This document shows positions 1-7,507 of a DNA stretch of 24,258 nt, piece after piece (within the stretch, counting starts at the first letter, position 1; each line of letters begins with the position of its first letter). The position numbers and the translations under genes were made by a program. Source of the DNA: Pelargonium cotyledonis (taxonomy: Eukaryota; Streptophyta; Magnoliopsida; Geraniales; Geraniaceae). The notes beneath the pieces were generated by a model that made no database searches, was not told the DNA's origin, and saw nothing but the letters and a program-made list of their open reading frames with translations. Location: positions 1 through 24,258 of the forward strand of contig JAYMTA010000780.1 of NCBI GenBank assembly GCA_036897625.1, given 5' to 3'.

Positions 1-478
1 TATGTTTACTATTGTATCATCATAATCATGTGTTCAGATATCTTAACTAACTTTTTATAAGGATATTATTGACAATTCATATATAACTAACTTACTAAAA
101 AAATAAAATATTTATTTAAAGACATAAGTGTAAAAAAAATAAGACATTCACTTTAAGACGTACTGAACATACACCAGCTTAGTTGGTTACAATGTTACAT
201 ATATGACAGTGTATAATTACATATATATATATAAATTTTTTGACAAGACTAATCTTGACTAATGCCTTTTGGTGGTAGTTAGAATTCATAATGAGTACTT
301 GATTAAACACATGTCAAAATGCATAAAAATTGTCTTTTTTTGTTTTCGTTTTGGATTATTTGTTGCATGGACTTTTAGCCCTATAAACCAATTAAGATTT
401 GGTTTGGTGTGCTCAAAAGTTGCTACAATTTAACCATTTCAAAGTTGAGTCTCAAATCTCCACTTCAAGAAAGAGACT
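1..478. other. AT-rich flank, no gene seen
   Basis: No supported gene lies here. The stretch is AT-rich with short A and AT runs. The only notable signal is a TATAAA at 382-387, about 95 bp before the ATG of the small ORF at 479, which is a plausible core-promoter spacing but could be chance in such AT-rich DNA. Confidence 0.5.
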
Positions 479-679
479 ATGGAAGCAACCAAGAAAATGG
501 TCAAGGAAATCAAGAATGACCAAACCACCTTCTATCAACTCATGGACTTCTTGGTCTTAGGTTTTATAAAGGCCACAACTTTTTTTTTGCATGCTAGCTC
601 TTGTGTTTTTTTGTGTATAGCTACTTACTCATTTCACAGTTTTCAATTTGTTTTATGTCCAAGTATATTGCTCTATTAG
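479..679 (+). CDS. Small hypothetical ORF, 66 aa, weak
   Basis: I do not recognise this protein. The ORF starts MEATKKMVKEIKNDQ, with a charged N-terminal third, and then becomes hydrophobic and rich in Phe and Cys. The start context has A at -3 and G at +4, which favours plant translation, and a TATAAA lies at 382-387. Against it, the hydrophobic half coincides with a T-rich tract, which gives Phe-rich translations by chance, and no family motif is visible. It could be a real small peptide gene, the first exon of a gene whose remainder is lost, or a chance ORF. The first 27 codons look more protein-like than the rest. Confidence 0.22.
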   Translation: MEATKKMVKEIKNDQTTFYQLMDFLVLGFIKATTFFLHASSCVFLCIATYSFHSFQFVLCPSILLY

Positions 680-1004
680 TAAAATTATCTTAAAATGTTT
701 TAGTTTAAAAATATAATCATTTTTGTTTCCTTACATTAAAGATCCAATACGTTTTATAACTTGTTTTAAGGTTCTAATACATTCGAGACTTTCGGTGTAA
801 AGATAATTATAATTTTTTACCATATGTATTAAAGAGACTCGAACTGAGTACCTATTTATTTGTTTTTTCATACATGTAAATGTTCTCATTAAAATTAATT
901 TTTTCATTAATGGTACTCAAATTGAGTCTTAAATTGTCTTATTGTATTTATTATATTATGGAGAAGTTAGGTAGAATTGAATTCCAGGGAATTACAAATT
1001 GCGA

Positions 1005-1159
1005 TCGTTTAGTTTTTTTAGGAGGGTATATTAAGAATTAAAAAATGAGTTAAATAATTCTAAATACTAAGGATTTGGATTCCTTAGAATTTGGATTTAT
1101 TTAACTCTTTGGAAAGAGTGTTTAACTATTTTAATTAACTTAAAAATTACATTAAACGA
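1005..1159. mobile_element. Folded MITE-like element with long central hairpin
   Basis: The core is a long inverted repeat. Arms 1047-1073 and 1081-1107 pair at 24 of 27 positions around a 7-nt loop. The pairing continues weakly outwards to TCGTTTA near 1005 and TAAACGA near 1153-1159, which may be degenerate terminal inverted repeats. It is about 155 bp, non-coding and AT-rich, as expected for a miniature inverted-repeat transposable element. No clean target-site duplication was identified, so the superfamily is not assigned and the exact ends are uncertain. Confidence 0.45.
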
Positions 1160-2350
1160 ACGTCACCTTAGTCTTTAATTGCAACATTATATCGTATAAC
1201 TGGCCAATAAATTAAAAAAAAAATAGAAGTTATCACTGATTGAAGGTTTTCTTTAAAAGGATTGTATTTTTTAGGACCCATTTACGCACCCAATACAAGG
1301 ATGCTCTAATAATATTTATATTAATTTGTGTCCTACAAAATAAAGTTGGTGTATATTAATGGATATATATACAATGCTAATTAAGAGCATATTCATTAAG
1401 CTTGAGCTTAGCTATGAGTCAATGACTCTGTAACTGACATGTAGCTAAAGGAAATGAGGATCTGGAAGCCTTTCCATGACAATCAAGCATATTGGATCAA
1501 TTTATTGTATTTAATTCGAGCTCCCTCCCATTTGTCAAGATTTGATGTGTTTATAAATATATTAAATCCCAATTGCCAAATTTTTTATCATGAAAATAAG
1601 CAACTTTTGGCTTATTATAGTTGCTTTTTAAAGAATAAATCAAAAGAGCACTCAGTTTTTTTTATTTTTTGTGAATAATTTATGAATGGATTTGATTTAA
1701 AATTTTGATTCATATTAAATTACTCGTCTTCTCCAATTCAACAACAGAAATAAACAAAAAAAAACTTACTCTATTAAATATTTCAATTCCATTTCAACTA
1801 AAAAATAATTGTTTTAAAAGTTAAGTTTTTGAACAACAATCAAAACCTATGAATCATCATCACTTGCAAACATTTTTTTCAAACTCTTAACTTTATAATT
1901 AAAGAATCTAATTTATTCTGGTAAAATTTAAAATTGATATTTATTTTAAGAAGTCAAAGCAGCTGTTTTAAAAAAAATTTTATTTATGATATTATGGAGT
2001 GGTTATTGAGATAGTGATTACAAGAACTATTATAAAATAAACGGAAAAACTTGAAAGTTTTTCAGTTTAAAAATATGTCACAAATTATTTTAATTTAAGT
2101 TAAACCATTTTATTAAATTTCACTTGTAAACTGCTGGTTGAATTTGATATATTTTAAGTCAAATTAATTTTATTATATAATATAAAATTGACACAATAAT
2201 GATGTTACAATTTTTCGTTAAGGTATGTTTATATCTCGGTACAATTAGCAAATTAACACGTCACTCTTCATTTCAATTAAATTTGTTTTTTAATTGTCAT
2301 TTAAATGTCCAACAATAAAAAAATTAACCCCATTTAGTACCAAATTACAA
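1160..2350. other. AT-rich intergenic stretch, nothing supported
   Basis: I see no gene, RNA gene or well-bounded repeat in this stretch. A 74-codon open frame at 1454-1678 has no recognisable motif and a low-complexity C-terminus, so I treat it as chance. The remainder is poly-A, poly-T and TTTAA-type low-complexity DNA. Confidence 0.5.
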
Positions 2351-2399
2351 ATGAAAAATGTTCATTTCTCAGTTTATAATTAACTTATACAGAAAAAAC

Positions 2400-2430
<31 letters not shown>

Positions 2431-2437
2431 GATGTTA

Positions 2438-2462
2438 AAGCGCGCGTTAAATACACGCGCTT
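2438..2462. promoter_or_regulatory. CGCG-rich hairpin, copy 1
   Basis: Arms AAGCGCGCG (2438-2446) and CACGCGCTT (2454-2462) pair at 8 of 9 positions around an AT-rich 7-nt loop. The sequence contains several overlapping CGCG cores matching the VCGCGB consensus of CAMTA calmodulin-binding transcription factors. This GC-rich island stands out in strongly AT-rich DNA. The regulatory role is inferred; the palindrome itself is read directly. Confidence 0.45.
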
Positions 2463-2542
2463 CTCTGAAGATGAAAAATGTTCATTTCTCAGTTTATAAT
2501 TAACTTATACAGAAAAAACTCATCATCATCATCATCATGTTA

Positions 2543-2567
2543 AAGCGCGCGTTAAATACACGCGCTT
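2543..2567. promoter_or_regulatory. CGCG-rich hairpin, copy 2
   Basis: This is an identical second copy of the 25-bp hairpin (arms 2543-2551 and 2559-2567) in the downstream unit of the tandem repeat, about 185 bp from the kinase ATG. The 105-bp spacing to copy 1 is set by the tandem duplication. Confidence 0.45.
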
Positions 2568-2573
2568 CTCTGA

Positions 2574-2751
2574 ATGTAGCCTACTCGAGTTCCGAACCAA
2601 GCCTAGCAGCCTGAGAACGGAAGGTGAGAGACAGTAGAGTTTGACTCAGAGATGATCTATGGTGGCACTAAATGAACCCTTTTAGTGCTTTCAATTTCTC
2701 TCTCTAACCCATCATCAAAAACACAATCTTGAACACACAAACATCATTATC
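2574..2751 (+). promoter_or_regulatory. Proximal promoter / 5' leader of the kinase gene
   Basis: There is no clear TATA box near the expected position. A CT-rich tract (about 2694-2706) resembles plant pyrimidine-rich leaders. A W-box core TTGACT lies at 2641-2646. If transcription starts upstream of about 2650, the leader would contain two short uORFs: 2652-2675 (7 codons) and 2672-2707 (11 codons, [11 protein letters not shown]). The second starts inside the stop region of the first (AATGA overlap). The transcription start is unknown. Confidence 0.35.
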
Positions 2752-4713
2752 ATGAATCTAATTCAGCTAAACTTGCTTGTTTTTCATGCTGTTCTTCTCT
2801 TTCTCTCTCTACTTTCTCTCTCTACAACCTCAGCTGCTCCTCCTCCTCCTCCTCCCGCCGCTTGTCCCATTGACCTCAGCTACGTCCATAGAATCCCATG
2901 GAACTCGTCTTCTTGCCAGAGCTACCAATTACCAGAACCCCAAAATGGCTCCACCACCGCCATATCGTCTTGTTGCCAAGCTCTCCTCTCCGTTTTCGGC
3001 ATCGGGCTTGCTCAGCACCTCAAAGAGACCTCGCTTTTTCAGCTACCGGACCTACCCACCTCCAATTATTGCCTCCGCGACTTCCAGACCAAGCTCTCCT
3101 CTCTCTCCCTCGCCGACGATCTCGTGGATTCGTGTTTCTATCCCGGGCAGTTCGTGATTTCGAATCGAATCTGCGCCGGCGTTGAGGATTTGAAAGATTG
3201 GGTCTCGATCCTCGGCCAGTCCACTTCGCTCGACTCCTCTTGCCGGCCGGACCTCACCGATCTGACCCTCTGCGACGCTTGCGCCGGAGCTGGACTTCAG
3301 GTGCAGAACAAGCTGATCATGGTTGATGGTAATAGCTCTCATGCTAAGGCCTGCTTTTACTTTTCAATCCTTTACGCTGCTGGTATTGTGAATGAGTTTG
3401 GTCCTGAGAGTGATGGTGTCATGTCCTGTGTTTTCCAGTTAGCCCTTAATACCCCAAAAGGGTCTAGGAATAGAGGCCATTCAGCTCTTGTTTTTGGCCT
3501 CACTGGTGCTTGTGTTGCTTTCTTGGCCATGTCTTGTTTGTTGGGTCTGTACTTTTGGTATGATAGGAAGTGGAAGAGGAGGAAGAGTGAGAATCATGGA
3601 GGGTGTGATGAGGAACAAGAGTCTAGGCCGAGGTTGAGGCCTACCGGGTCGATTTGGTTCAAGATTCATGAGCTTGAGAAGGCTACTAATGGTTTTTCTA
3701 AGAAGAATTTCATAGGTAGAGGTGGGTTTGGTTTGGTTTATAAGGGAGTTCTAGCCGATGGAACCATGGTTGCGGTTAAGAGAATCGTGGAGTCGGATAT
3801 TCAACATGATGCGGACTTTTGCAATGAGGTTGAGATCATTAGCAATTTGAAGCATAGGAATCTTGTTCCGCTGAGAGGGTGTTGTGTTGTTGATGGAGAT
3901 GAGAATTACGATGGTGGCGGGAGTCATAGGTACCTTGTTTACGATTACATGCCGAATGGGAATCTAGACGATCATTTGTTTTTGTCACAGGACAATCGAA
4001 ATGCAATTGAAAAGCAACCTCTGACATGGCCTCAAAGGAAGAGTATCATCTTGGATGTAGCTAAGGGGCTAGCTTATTTACACTATGGAGTTAAACCTGC
4101 TATATTTCACAGGGATATCAAGGCGACAAATATACTCTTAGATACCGATATGAGAGCCAGAGTGGCAGATTTTGGGCTTGCAAAACAAAGTACCGAAGGC
4201 CAGTCTCATCTCACTACCCGAGTGGCCGGAACTCATGGGTACTTAGCCCCCGAATATGCTCTATACGGACAATTGACCGAGAAGAGCGATGTCTATAGTT
4301 TTGGAGTGGTTATGTTGGAGATACTTTGTGGGAGAAAGGCCCTGGACCTGACTTCAGATACACCGCAAGCGATTTTGATCACTGATTGGGCTTGGTCTTT
4401 GGTGAAAGCTGGCAAATTGGAAGAGGCTTTAGACTCTTCATTGTTGAGAGATGGAGATTCCGTGAGTTCAAATCCAAAGGCAATAATGGAAAGATTTCTC
4501 GTTGTCGGGATTTTGTGTGCTCATGTTATGGTAGCTCTAAGGCCCACAATCTCCGATGCACTGAAGATGTTGGAAGGAGATGTTGAGGTTCCCCCAATTC
4601 CAGATCGGCCAATGCCTCTTGGCCATCCTTCACTATACGAAGGTGGTAGTACTTTCAGTATATCGCCTACACTGAGCAGGCCTCGGTTGCTCGCCGGAGA
4701 CATGCTAAGGTAA
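2752..4713 (+). CDS. Receptor-like protein kinase (At1g11050/RKF3-type, SPARK-like ectodomain)
   Basis: This is a single-exon gene of 653 codons for a plasma-membrane receptor kinase expected to phosphorylate Ser/Thr on intracellular partners; the ligand is unknown. The signal peptide is about residues 1-28, followed by six prolines (30-35). The ectodomain to about 242 has 12 cysteines and three N-glycosylation sequons (N51, N65, N194). Its CDACAGAG-like stretch near 174-181 fits the SPARK-type module of RKF3/At1g11050 relatives. The transmembrane helix is about 244-270, followed by a basic stop-transfer (RKWKRRK). The kinase domain has GRGGFG (322-327), AVK lysine K343, likely helix-C Glu E359, HRDIKATN (453-460), DFG (473-475) and APE (499-501). 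All catalytic residues are present and it is an RD kinase, so it should be active. The first in-frame ATG precedes the signal peptide and is the natural start. The family is usually about 620-650 aa, so it appears complete. Family assignment is from memory of motifs. Confidence 0.95.
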   Translation: MNLIQLNLLVFHAVLLFLSLLSLSTTSAAPPPPPPAACPIDLSYVHRIPWNSSSCQSYQLPEPQNGSTTAISSCCQALLSVFGIGLAQHLKETSLFQLPDLPTSNYCLRDFQTKLSSLSLADDLVDSCFYPGQFVISNRICAGVEDLKDWVSILGQSTSLDSSCRPDLTDLTLCDACAGAGLQVQNKLIMVDGNSSHAKACFYFSILYAAGIVNEFGPESDGVMSCVFQLALNTPKGSRNRGHSALVFGLTGACVAFLAMSCLLGLYFWYDRKWKRRKSENHGGCDEEQESRPRLRPTGSIWFKIHELEKATNGFSKKNFIGRGGFGLVYKGVLADGTMVAVKRIVESDIQHDADFCNEVEIISNLKHRNLVPLRGCCVVDGDENYDGGGSHRYLVYDYMPNGNLDDHLFLSQDNRNAIEKQPLTWPQRKSIILDVAKGLAYLHYGVKPAIFHRDIKATNILLDTDMRARVADFGLAKQSTEGQSHLTTRVAGTHGYLAPEYALYGQLTEKSDVYSFGVVMLEILCGRKALDLTSDTPQAILITDWAWSLVKAGKLEEALDSSLLRDGDSVSSNPKAIMERFLVVGILCAHVMVALRPTISDALKMLEGDVEVPPIPDRPMPLGHPSLYEGGSTFSISPTLSRPRLLAGDMLR

Positions 4714-5335
4714 CCAAGAATGTTCATTATTTCATAATTTGCCTAAAGGAATTTGGGAAGCGAAGCATTGTTCATGGAAGGCCTTTGAGTTGACCCAAAG
4801 TCTACTTTTTTTTGGTAGGCCGGACCTTCCAACCACACCAAGTTAAGAAGTCGGATTTCAGGCTAACCAATGATGTCTAGGTTTTTGAGTAATCATAAAG
4901 CTGTAACTATACATATTACACGAACGCTTGCGTACATATTAGCAAGCGAAGATTGATTGAAGCATTGCCATCTTGAATCAAGGATTCAACTGCGACAAAC
5001 TCAAGGAATTCGTAAGATCTCTCAAATTCACGAAAAACCCAGGTTTAATCTGATCATAGCTGTAGTTACTTCAGCATTCGTATGTAAAGGAATGTGTCAT
5101 AGTTTTTGGTGTATTTCTTCGTCAGTAAAGCTGATTTTACGTGTATACAAGCTTGGGTCATATTGGTTTAGCTGAAACATTAGACTTCAACATGAGATTG
5201 TAGCTGTTTTGGTTGTGGAAAGCGTTTACAATGGCTAGTTTTACTTCCATAAAAAAATTTAGTAACATTTTTTTAAACAGCAAGATTGACATCATTCATT
5301 CATACAAGGCATATTACAAAAAGTCCAGACTGAAA
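4714..5335 (+). other. Kinase 3' flank and UTR, no further gene
   Basis: This presumably includes the 3' UTR of the kinase. No strong AATAAA polyadenylation signal is obvious close to the stop; weaker ATAAA-type motifs lie near 4895 and 5250. A 72-codon open frame at 4957-5175 has no recognisable features and is probably chance. Confidence 0.4.
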
Positions 5336-5724
5336 TTAGACGTATTTTAGTTTAAGTCGCTCTGATAACTTCGCGTGAAAGGATCGTATCTCTGGGGTCA
5401 TGGACGATGTATCCTTGAAAATGATGTGCATGTCTTGTTCCATTTGTTTTGCTTGAGCGGGCATTTGCCTTGCATGGGCGGACATTTGTCTTGCCTGCGT
5501 CTTCATCTTTTGTTCCTCGAGGAGCTTCCATTGTTTCACGTGGTGACCGTATTCTTCTTCGCGGCCTCCAACATATTTGGGCTTGCTTTTCTTGGAGATA
5601 GACCGGTTCCTGCTTCCGACTCCATGTACATATCAATGAATTTTTGAAGTGAGTTCTCAGTCAAGTACACCATTATGAACTTATCTTCATCCATGCTACT
5701 AGAAGAATTGGAGTTTTGAGACAT
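5336..5724 (-). pseudogene. Broken PIF/Harbinger ORF1-like / NAM-associated-domain remnant
   Basis: Read on the minus strand from ATG at 5724-5722, the first frame encodes MSQNSNSSSSMDEDKF... through a basic SPRK/AAKK stretch and stops near 5536. A second, overlapping frame continues to 5336 with a Gln/Lys/Met-rich coiled-coil segment ending IIFKDTSSMTPEIRSF. That last part resembles the C-terminal 'DTSxMTPExR' signature of NAM-associated-domain proteins, which occur in PIF/Harbinger ORF1 and related host genes often labelled glutathione S-transferase T3-like. Full-length members carry a trihelix/Myb-like DNA-binding region ahead of this end. None is visible here, so the copy looks internally deleted as well as frameshifted (the frame change falls between about 5560 and 5540). 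It could also be a decayed host gene of that family. No terminal inverted repeats were found. Confidence 0.5.
5441..5503. repeat. Three 21-bp tandem units in the NAM-associated remnant
   Basis: Units 5441-5461, 5462-5482 and 5483-5503 each begin CATTTG followed by pyrimidines and TTGC. On the minus strand they encode a seven-residue repeat (ARQMSAH, ARQMPAQ, AKQMEQD). The in-frame 21-bp period suggests the coiled-coil region expanded by whole heptads while it was still coding. Confidence 0.7.
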
Positions 5725-5781
5725 TACTGAGAGGAGATTTGGGGTAAGAGAAAATATGAATTTTAGAGTAATGGGTTCCAC

Positions 5782-5820
5782 AGTTCCTATTTATATAGTT
5801 CCATGTACAACGGCTAGTTT
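5782..5820 (-). promoter_or_regulatory. TATA-like box upstream of the minus-strand remnant
   Basis: On the minus strand TATATAAATA lies at about 5789-5798, some 65-75 bp before the ATG at 5724. The spacing and the pyrimidine-rich leader between them look like an intact plant core promoter. It may therefore be a fossil promoter of the remnant rather than an active one. Confidence 0.4.
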
Positions 5821-6241
5821 TTATATTTTTCGTGATTTTAATAGGAAAATAACATTTTTATATATAAAGTAATGGAAAATGAATCTTTTTGTTTCATACT
5901 TATAAGAAAGTAAATCTTAAACAAATACGTACATTCGGTTTGATCTTTCTAGCTGGTTATCATTCGGTCCGGTCGGTTCTTGACTCATACAATTAAATTA
6001 TAGATATATGATTTTTTTTACTACTTGAAGTACTATGTATTACGTAATTACCCATCAAATTCATCATACTTCACGTCAATTTATTTTTTCAAATTTCTCA
6101 CTTAACATATTTAGTCTTGTCTCAAAGTAAGTGTTTTTTTTTTTTTAATATTGAATTTTTATTATCAAATAATTGTCTAGTAATAGGCAAATTATCAATA
6201 AAATATTAAGTTTGTAAAAACATACGCACGAGATTATAAAA
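5821..6241. other. AT-rich spacer, nothing supported
   Basis: No gene or well-bounded repeat is seen. It contains a short poly-T run near 6134-6146 and general AT-rich low-complexity sequence. Confidence 0.5.
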
Positions 6242-6940
6242 ATGAAAACTCTCATTCAGTTCATTTCATTTGCTTTTGCGATATGGAAGTCAAGAAACAA
6301 AGTCATTCTTGAACAAAGCTCTCGGAACTGGGTTGCAATCACAGAAGCTGCTAAGATAGCAACAACATTCATCAGGAAAGCATGCAGTGTCTCAGAGACT
6401 CGAGAAGCAGGTTTCATTACAACCCTCGCAGAAAAATCCGCGTTTGGATGACATACAAGAAGCCTTTGAGAAGGGCTATGACTATGTATTCTGATGTGAT
6501 CGATGGAGCATTTGATAAAGGAAATAGTGGTTTTGGTTGGGAGATGTATAATTAACAAGCAGGGCTGGCCATAGCTAAATTATGCCCTCCGTCCAAAGCT
6601 TCAGATCCATATCATGCTGAGCTTGATGATGCCGCCTTCTTGTCCATTCTTAAATTCCTGTTTTACAGTAATTTTTCAAATTGTAGAATCTTGTGTGACT
6701 CTATAAATGTACGCATGGATATTTCTCAGCCGCCTTTTGAAGACAAGAATGTGTGGGCAATAGGAGAAGAAATCAGGAGTCTTTTGTCATCCTTATTCTT
6801 AAATAAGATCTTTTGTATTTGGGCAACCAGACGAGTTGTGTCTGAAGGTCATAGTTTAGCTATCCTATTTTGTAAGGGTGTTTCTAAATTCTGGACTTTC
6901 AAATCTACGGTGGTTTTAAAAAAAATAAGAAAAAAAATAT
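6242..6940 (+). mobile_element. Degenerate LINE-type fragment with RNase H (RVT_3-like) remnant
   Basis: An open stretch at 6242-6451 contains FAFAIWKSRNKVILEQ, the 'IWKxRN' hallmark preceding the RNase H module of plant LINE-derived proteins. In a different frame an RNase H-like segment follows. It has a DGAF motif with Asp at 6502-6504, AEL with Glu at 6619-6621, and CDS with Asp at 6697-6699, spaced as the D-E-D catalytic residues of the RVT_3 family, and then RRVVSEGHSLA, a degenerate 'RxxNxxAHxLA' end. An in-frame stop (6553-6555) splits the domain and the upstream block is in another frame, so it is not functional. An A-rich tract at 6917-6939 may be the old poly(A) tail. The reverse transcriptase is absent, as expected of a 5'-truncated copy. 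A decayed host RVT_3 gene is the alternative. Confidence 0.6.
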
Positions 6941-6959
6941 TAACTCTTAATTTTTTTAA

Positions 6960-7200
6960 AATTCAAAATAAAAGCGAAACATTTGTTTTGGTTCGAATTT
7001 TGGACTACCTTCCACCTAGAGTTAGCAAAATGGACCCAACCCGCCGGGTATTCAAAACTCAATCCGTTTTTTCGGCGGATTCCCATATACTCGCAAAAAA
7101 CTAAGTGTTCTATGCTTAAAACCCAACTCTAACCCGACTCAAACCTTCTCCAACTCTACCATACATTCCAATCCATGGTTGCCCGGCCCGGCTGATCAAC
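6960..7200. other. Unclassified CCCAACCC-type repeat-like stretch
   Basis: This stretch is locally richer in C, with repeated CCCAACCC, AACCCGAC and CCCGG motifs and a small inverted repeat (CCGCCG near 7041, CGGCGG near 7073). Such CCCAAC/CCCGAC-rich stretches recur in many plant genomes as dispersed non-coding repeats, but I cannot assign a family or bounds. The open frame to 7104 that crosses it is a by-product. Confidence 0.3.
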
Positions 7201-7234
7201 CCTTTGAAGTATGAACAGCCAGTTTTCATCTACA

Positions 7235-7257
7235 GCCACGTCACGGCATGACGTGGC
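7235..7257. promoter_or_regulatory. Palindromic UPR-type element (two inverted TGACGTGG boxes)
   Basis: GCCACGTCA (7235-7243) and TGACGTGGC (7249-7257) are perfect reverse complements separated by CGGCA. Each arm contains TGACGTGG, the UPRE consensus TGACGTGR recognised by ATF6/XBP1 and by plant ER-stress bZIPs (bZIP28, bZIP60); the CCACGTCA core also occurs in the plant P-UPRE. It lies about 250 bp upstream of the UGGT start codon, in the expected promoter. Other bZIPs (TGA, ABF/HY5 types) can bind ACGT cores, so ER-stress control is likely but not proven. Confidence 0.7.
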
Positions 7258-7291
7258 AACTTAATTCCAAACGAAGAGTTGGCGGAACCTC

Positions 7292-7303
7292 ATTGGTTCC
7301 AAT
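7292..7303. promoter_or_regulatory. Inverted CCAAT pair (ATTGGTTCCAAT)
   Basis: This is a perfect 12-bp palindrome containing a CCAAT box on each strand, 35 bp downstream of the palindromic UPRE. CCAAT is bound by NF-Y, which cooperates with bZIP28/ATF6-class factors at ER-stress elements. The strict ERSE spacing (CCAAT-N9/10-CCACG/CACG) is not met on either strand, so this is a neighbouring pair rather than a canonical ERSE. Confidence 0.5.
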
Positions 7304-7437
7304 CAAACGACACCGTTACGTTGCTACTGAAAACTGTCAGTCTAGTCTCTCGGTAGGAGGAGATCGTCGTCTCTTTCAGTGAGTTGTGATATTCTCTGCG
7401 TCAAAAACGCACAAAAGCTCCTCTGTTTTACACATTA

Positions 7438-7467
7438 ATGGTGAATTCATTTCCTGAAGCTCCTTAA
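7438..7467 (+). other. Possible uORF in the UGGT 5' leader (9 codons)
   Basis: ATG at 7438-7440 opens MVNSFPEAP and stops at TAA 7465-7467, 40 bp before the main ATG and out of frame with it (70-bp offset). It matters only if the transcript begins upstream of 7438, which the promoter elements at 7235-7303 make likely. It could reduce or gate translation of the main ORF. Confidence 0.4.
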
Positions 7468-7507
7468 AGATTCGTCCCCGTTTCGATATCTGCGTTTTTT
7501 TCTGGCA

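Larger units (their letters stand above)
2351..2573. repeat. Two-copy tandem repeat (~120 bp) with CAT microsatellite
   Basis: Copy 1 spans 2351-2468 and copy 2 spans 2471-2573. Outside the microsatellite the two copies appear identical. Each begins ATGAAAAATGTTCATTTCTC, runs into a (CAT)n tract, and ends in a CGCG-rich segment finishing CTTCTCTGA. Copy 1 has ten CAT units followed by GAT and copy 2 has six, so they differ by 15 bp. The near-identity implies a recent local duplication (or a duplication still being exchanged). It lies about 180 bp upstream of the kinase start codon, so it probably falls in its promoter. Confidence 0.93.

Noticed and set aside
1454-1678. 74-codon open frame, MRIWKPFHDNQ...
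   Set aside because: AT-rich low-complexity C-terminus, no family motif, no promoter signal, and no neighbouring exon.
3052-3342. Minus-strand open frame within the kinase gene
   Set aside because: It lies in the GC-richer ectodomain coding sequence and is an antisense by-product of codon bias. The + strand frame is clearly the receptor kinase.
6640-7104. 154-codon open frame as an independent gene
   Set aside because: Its first part is the tail of the RNase H remnant and the rest runs through an A-rich tract and a CCCAACCC-rich repeat-like stretch, so it is not a real protein end.
7244-7303. Canonical ERSE (CCAAT-N9/10-CACG)
   Set aside because: CCAAT and CACG cores are both present, but neither strand has them at the required spacing, so only UPRE and CCAAT elements are called.
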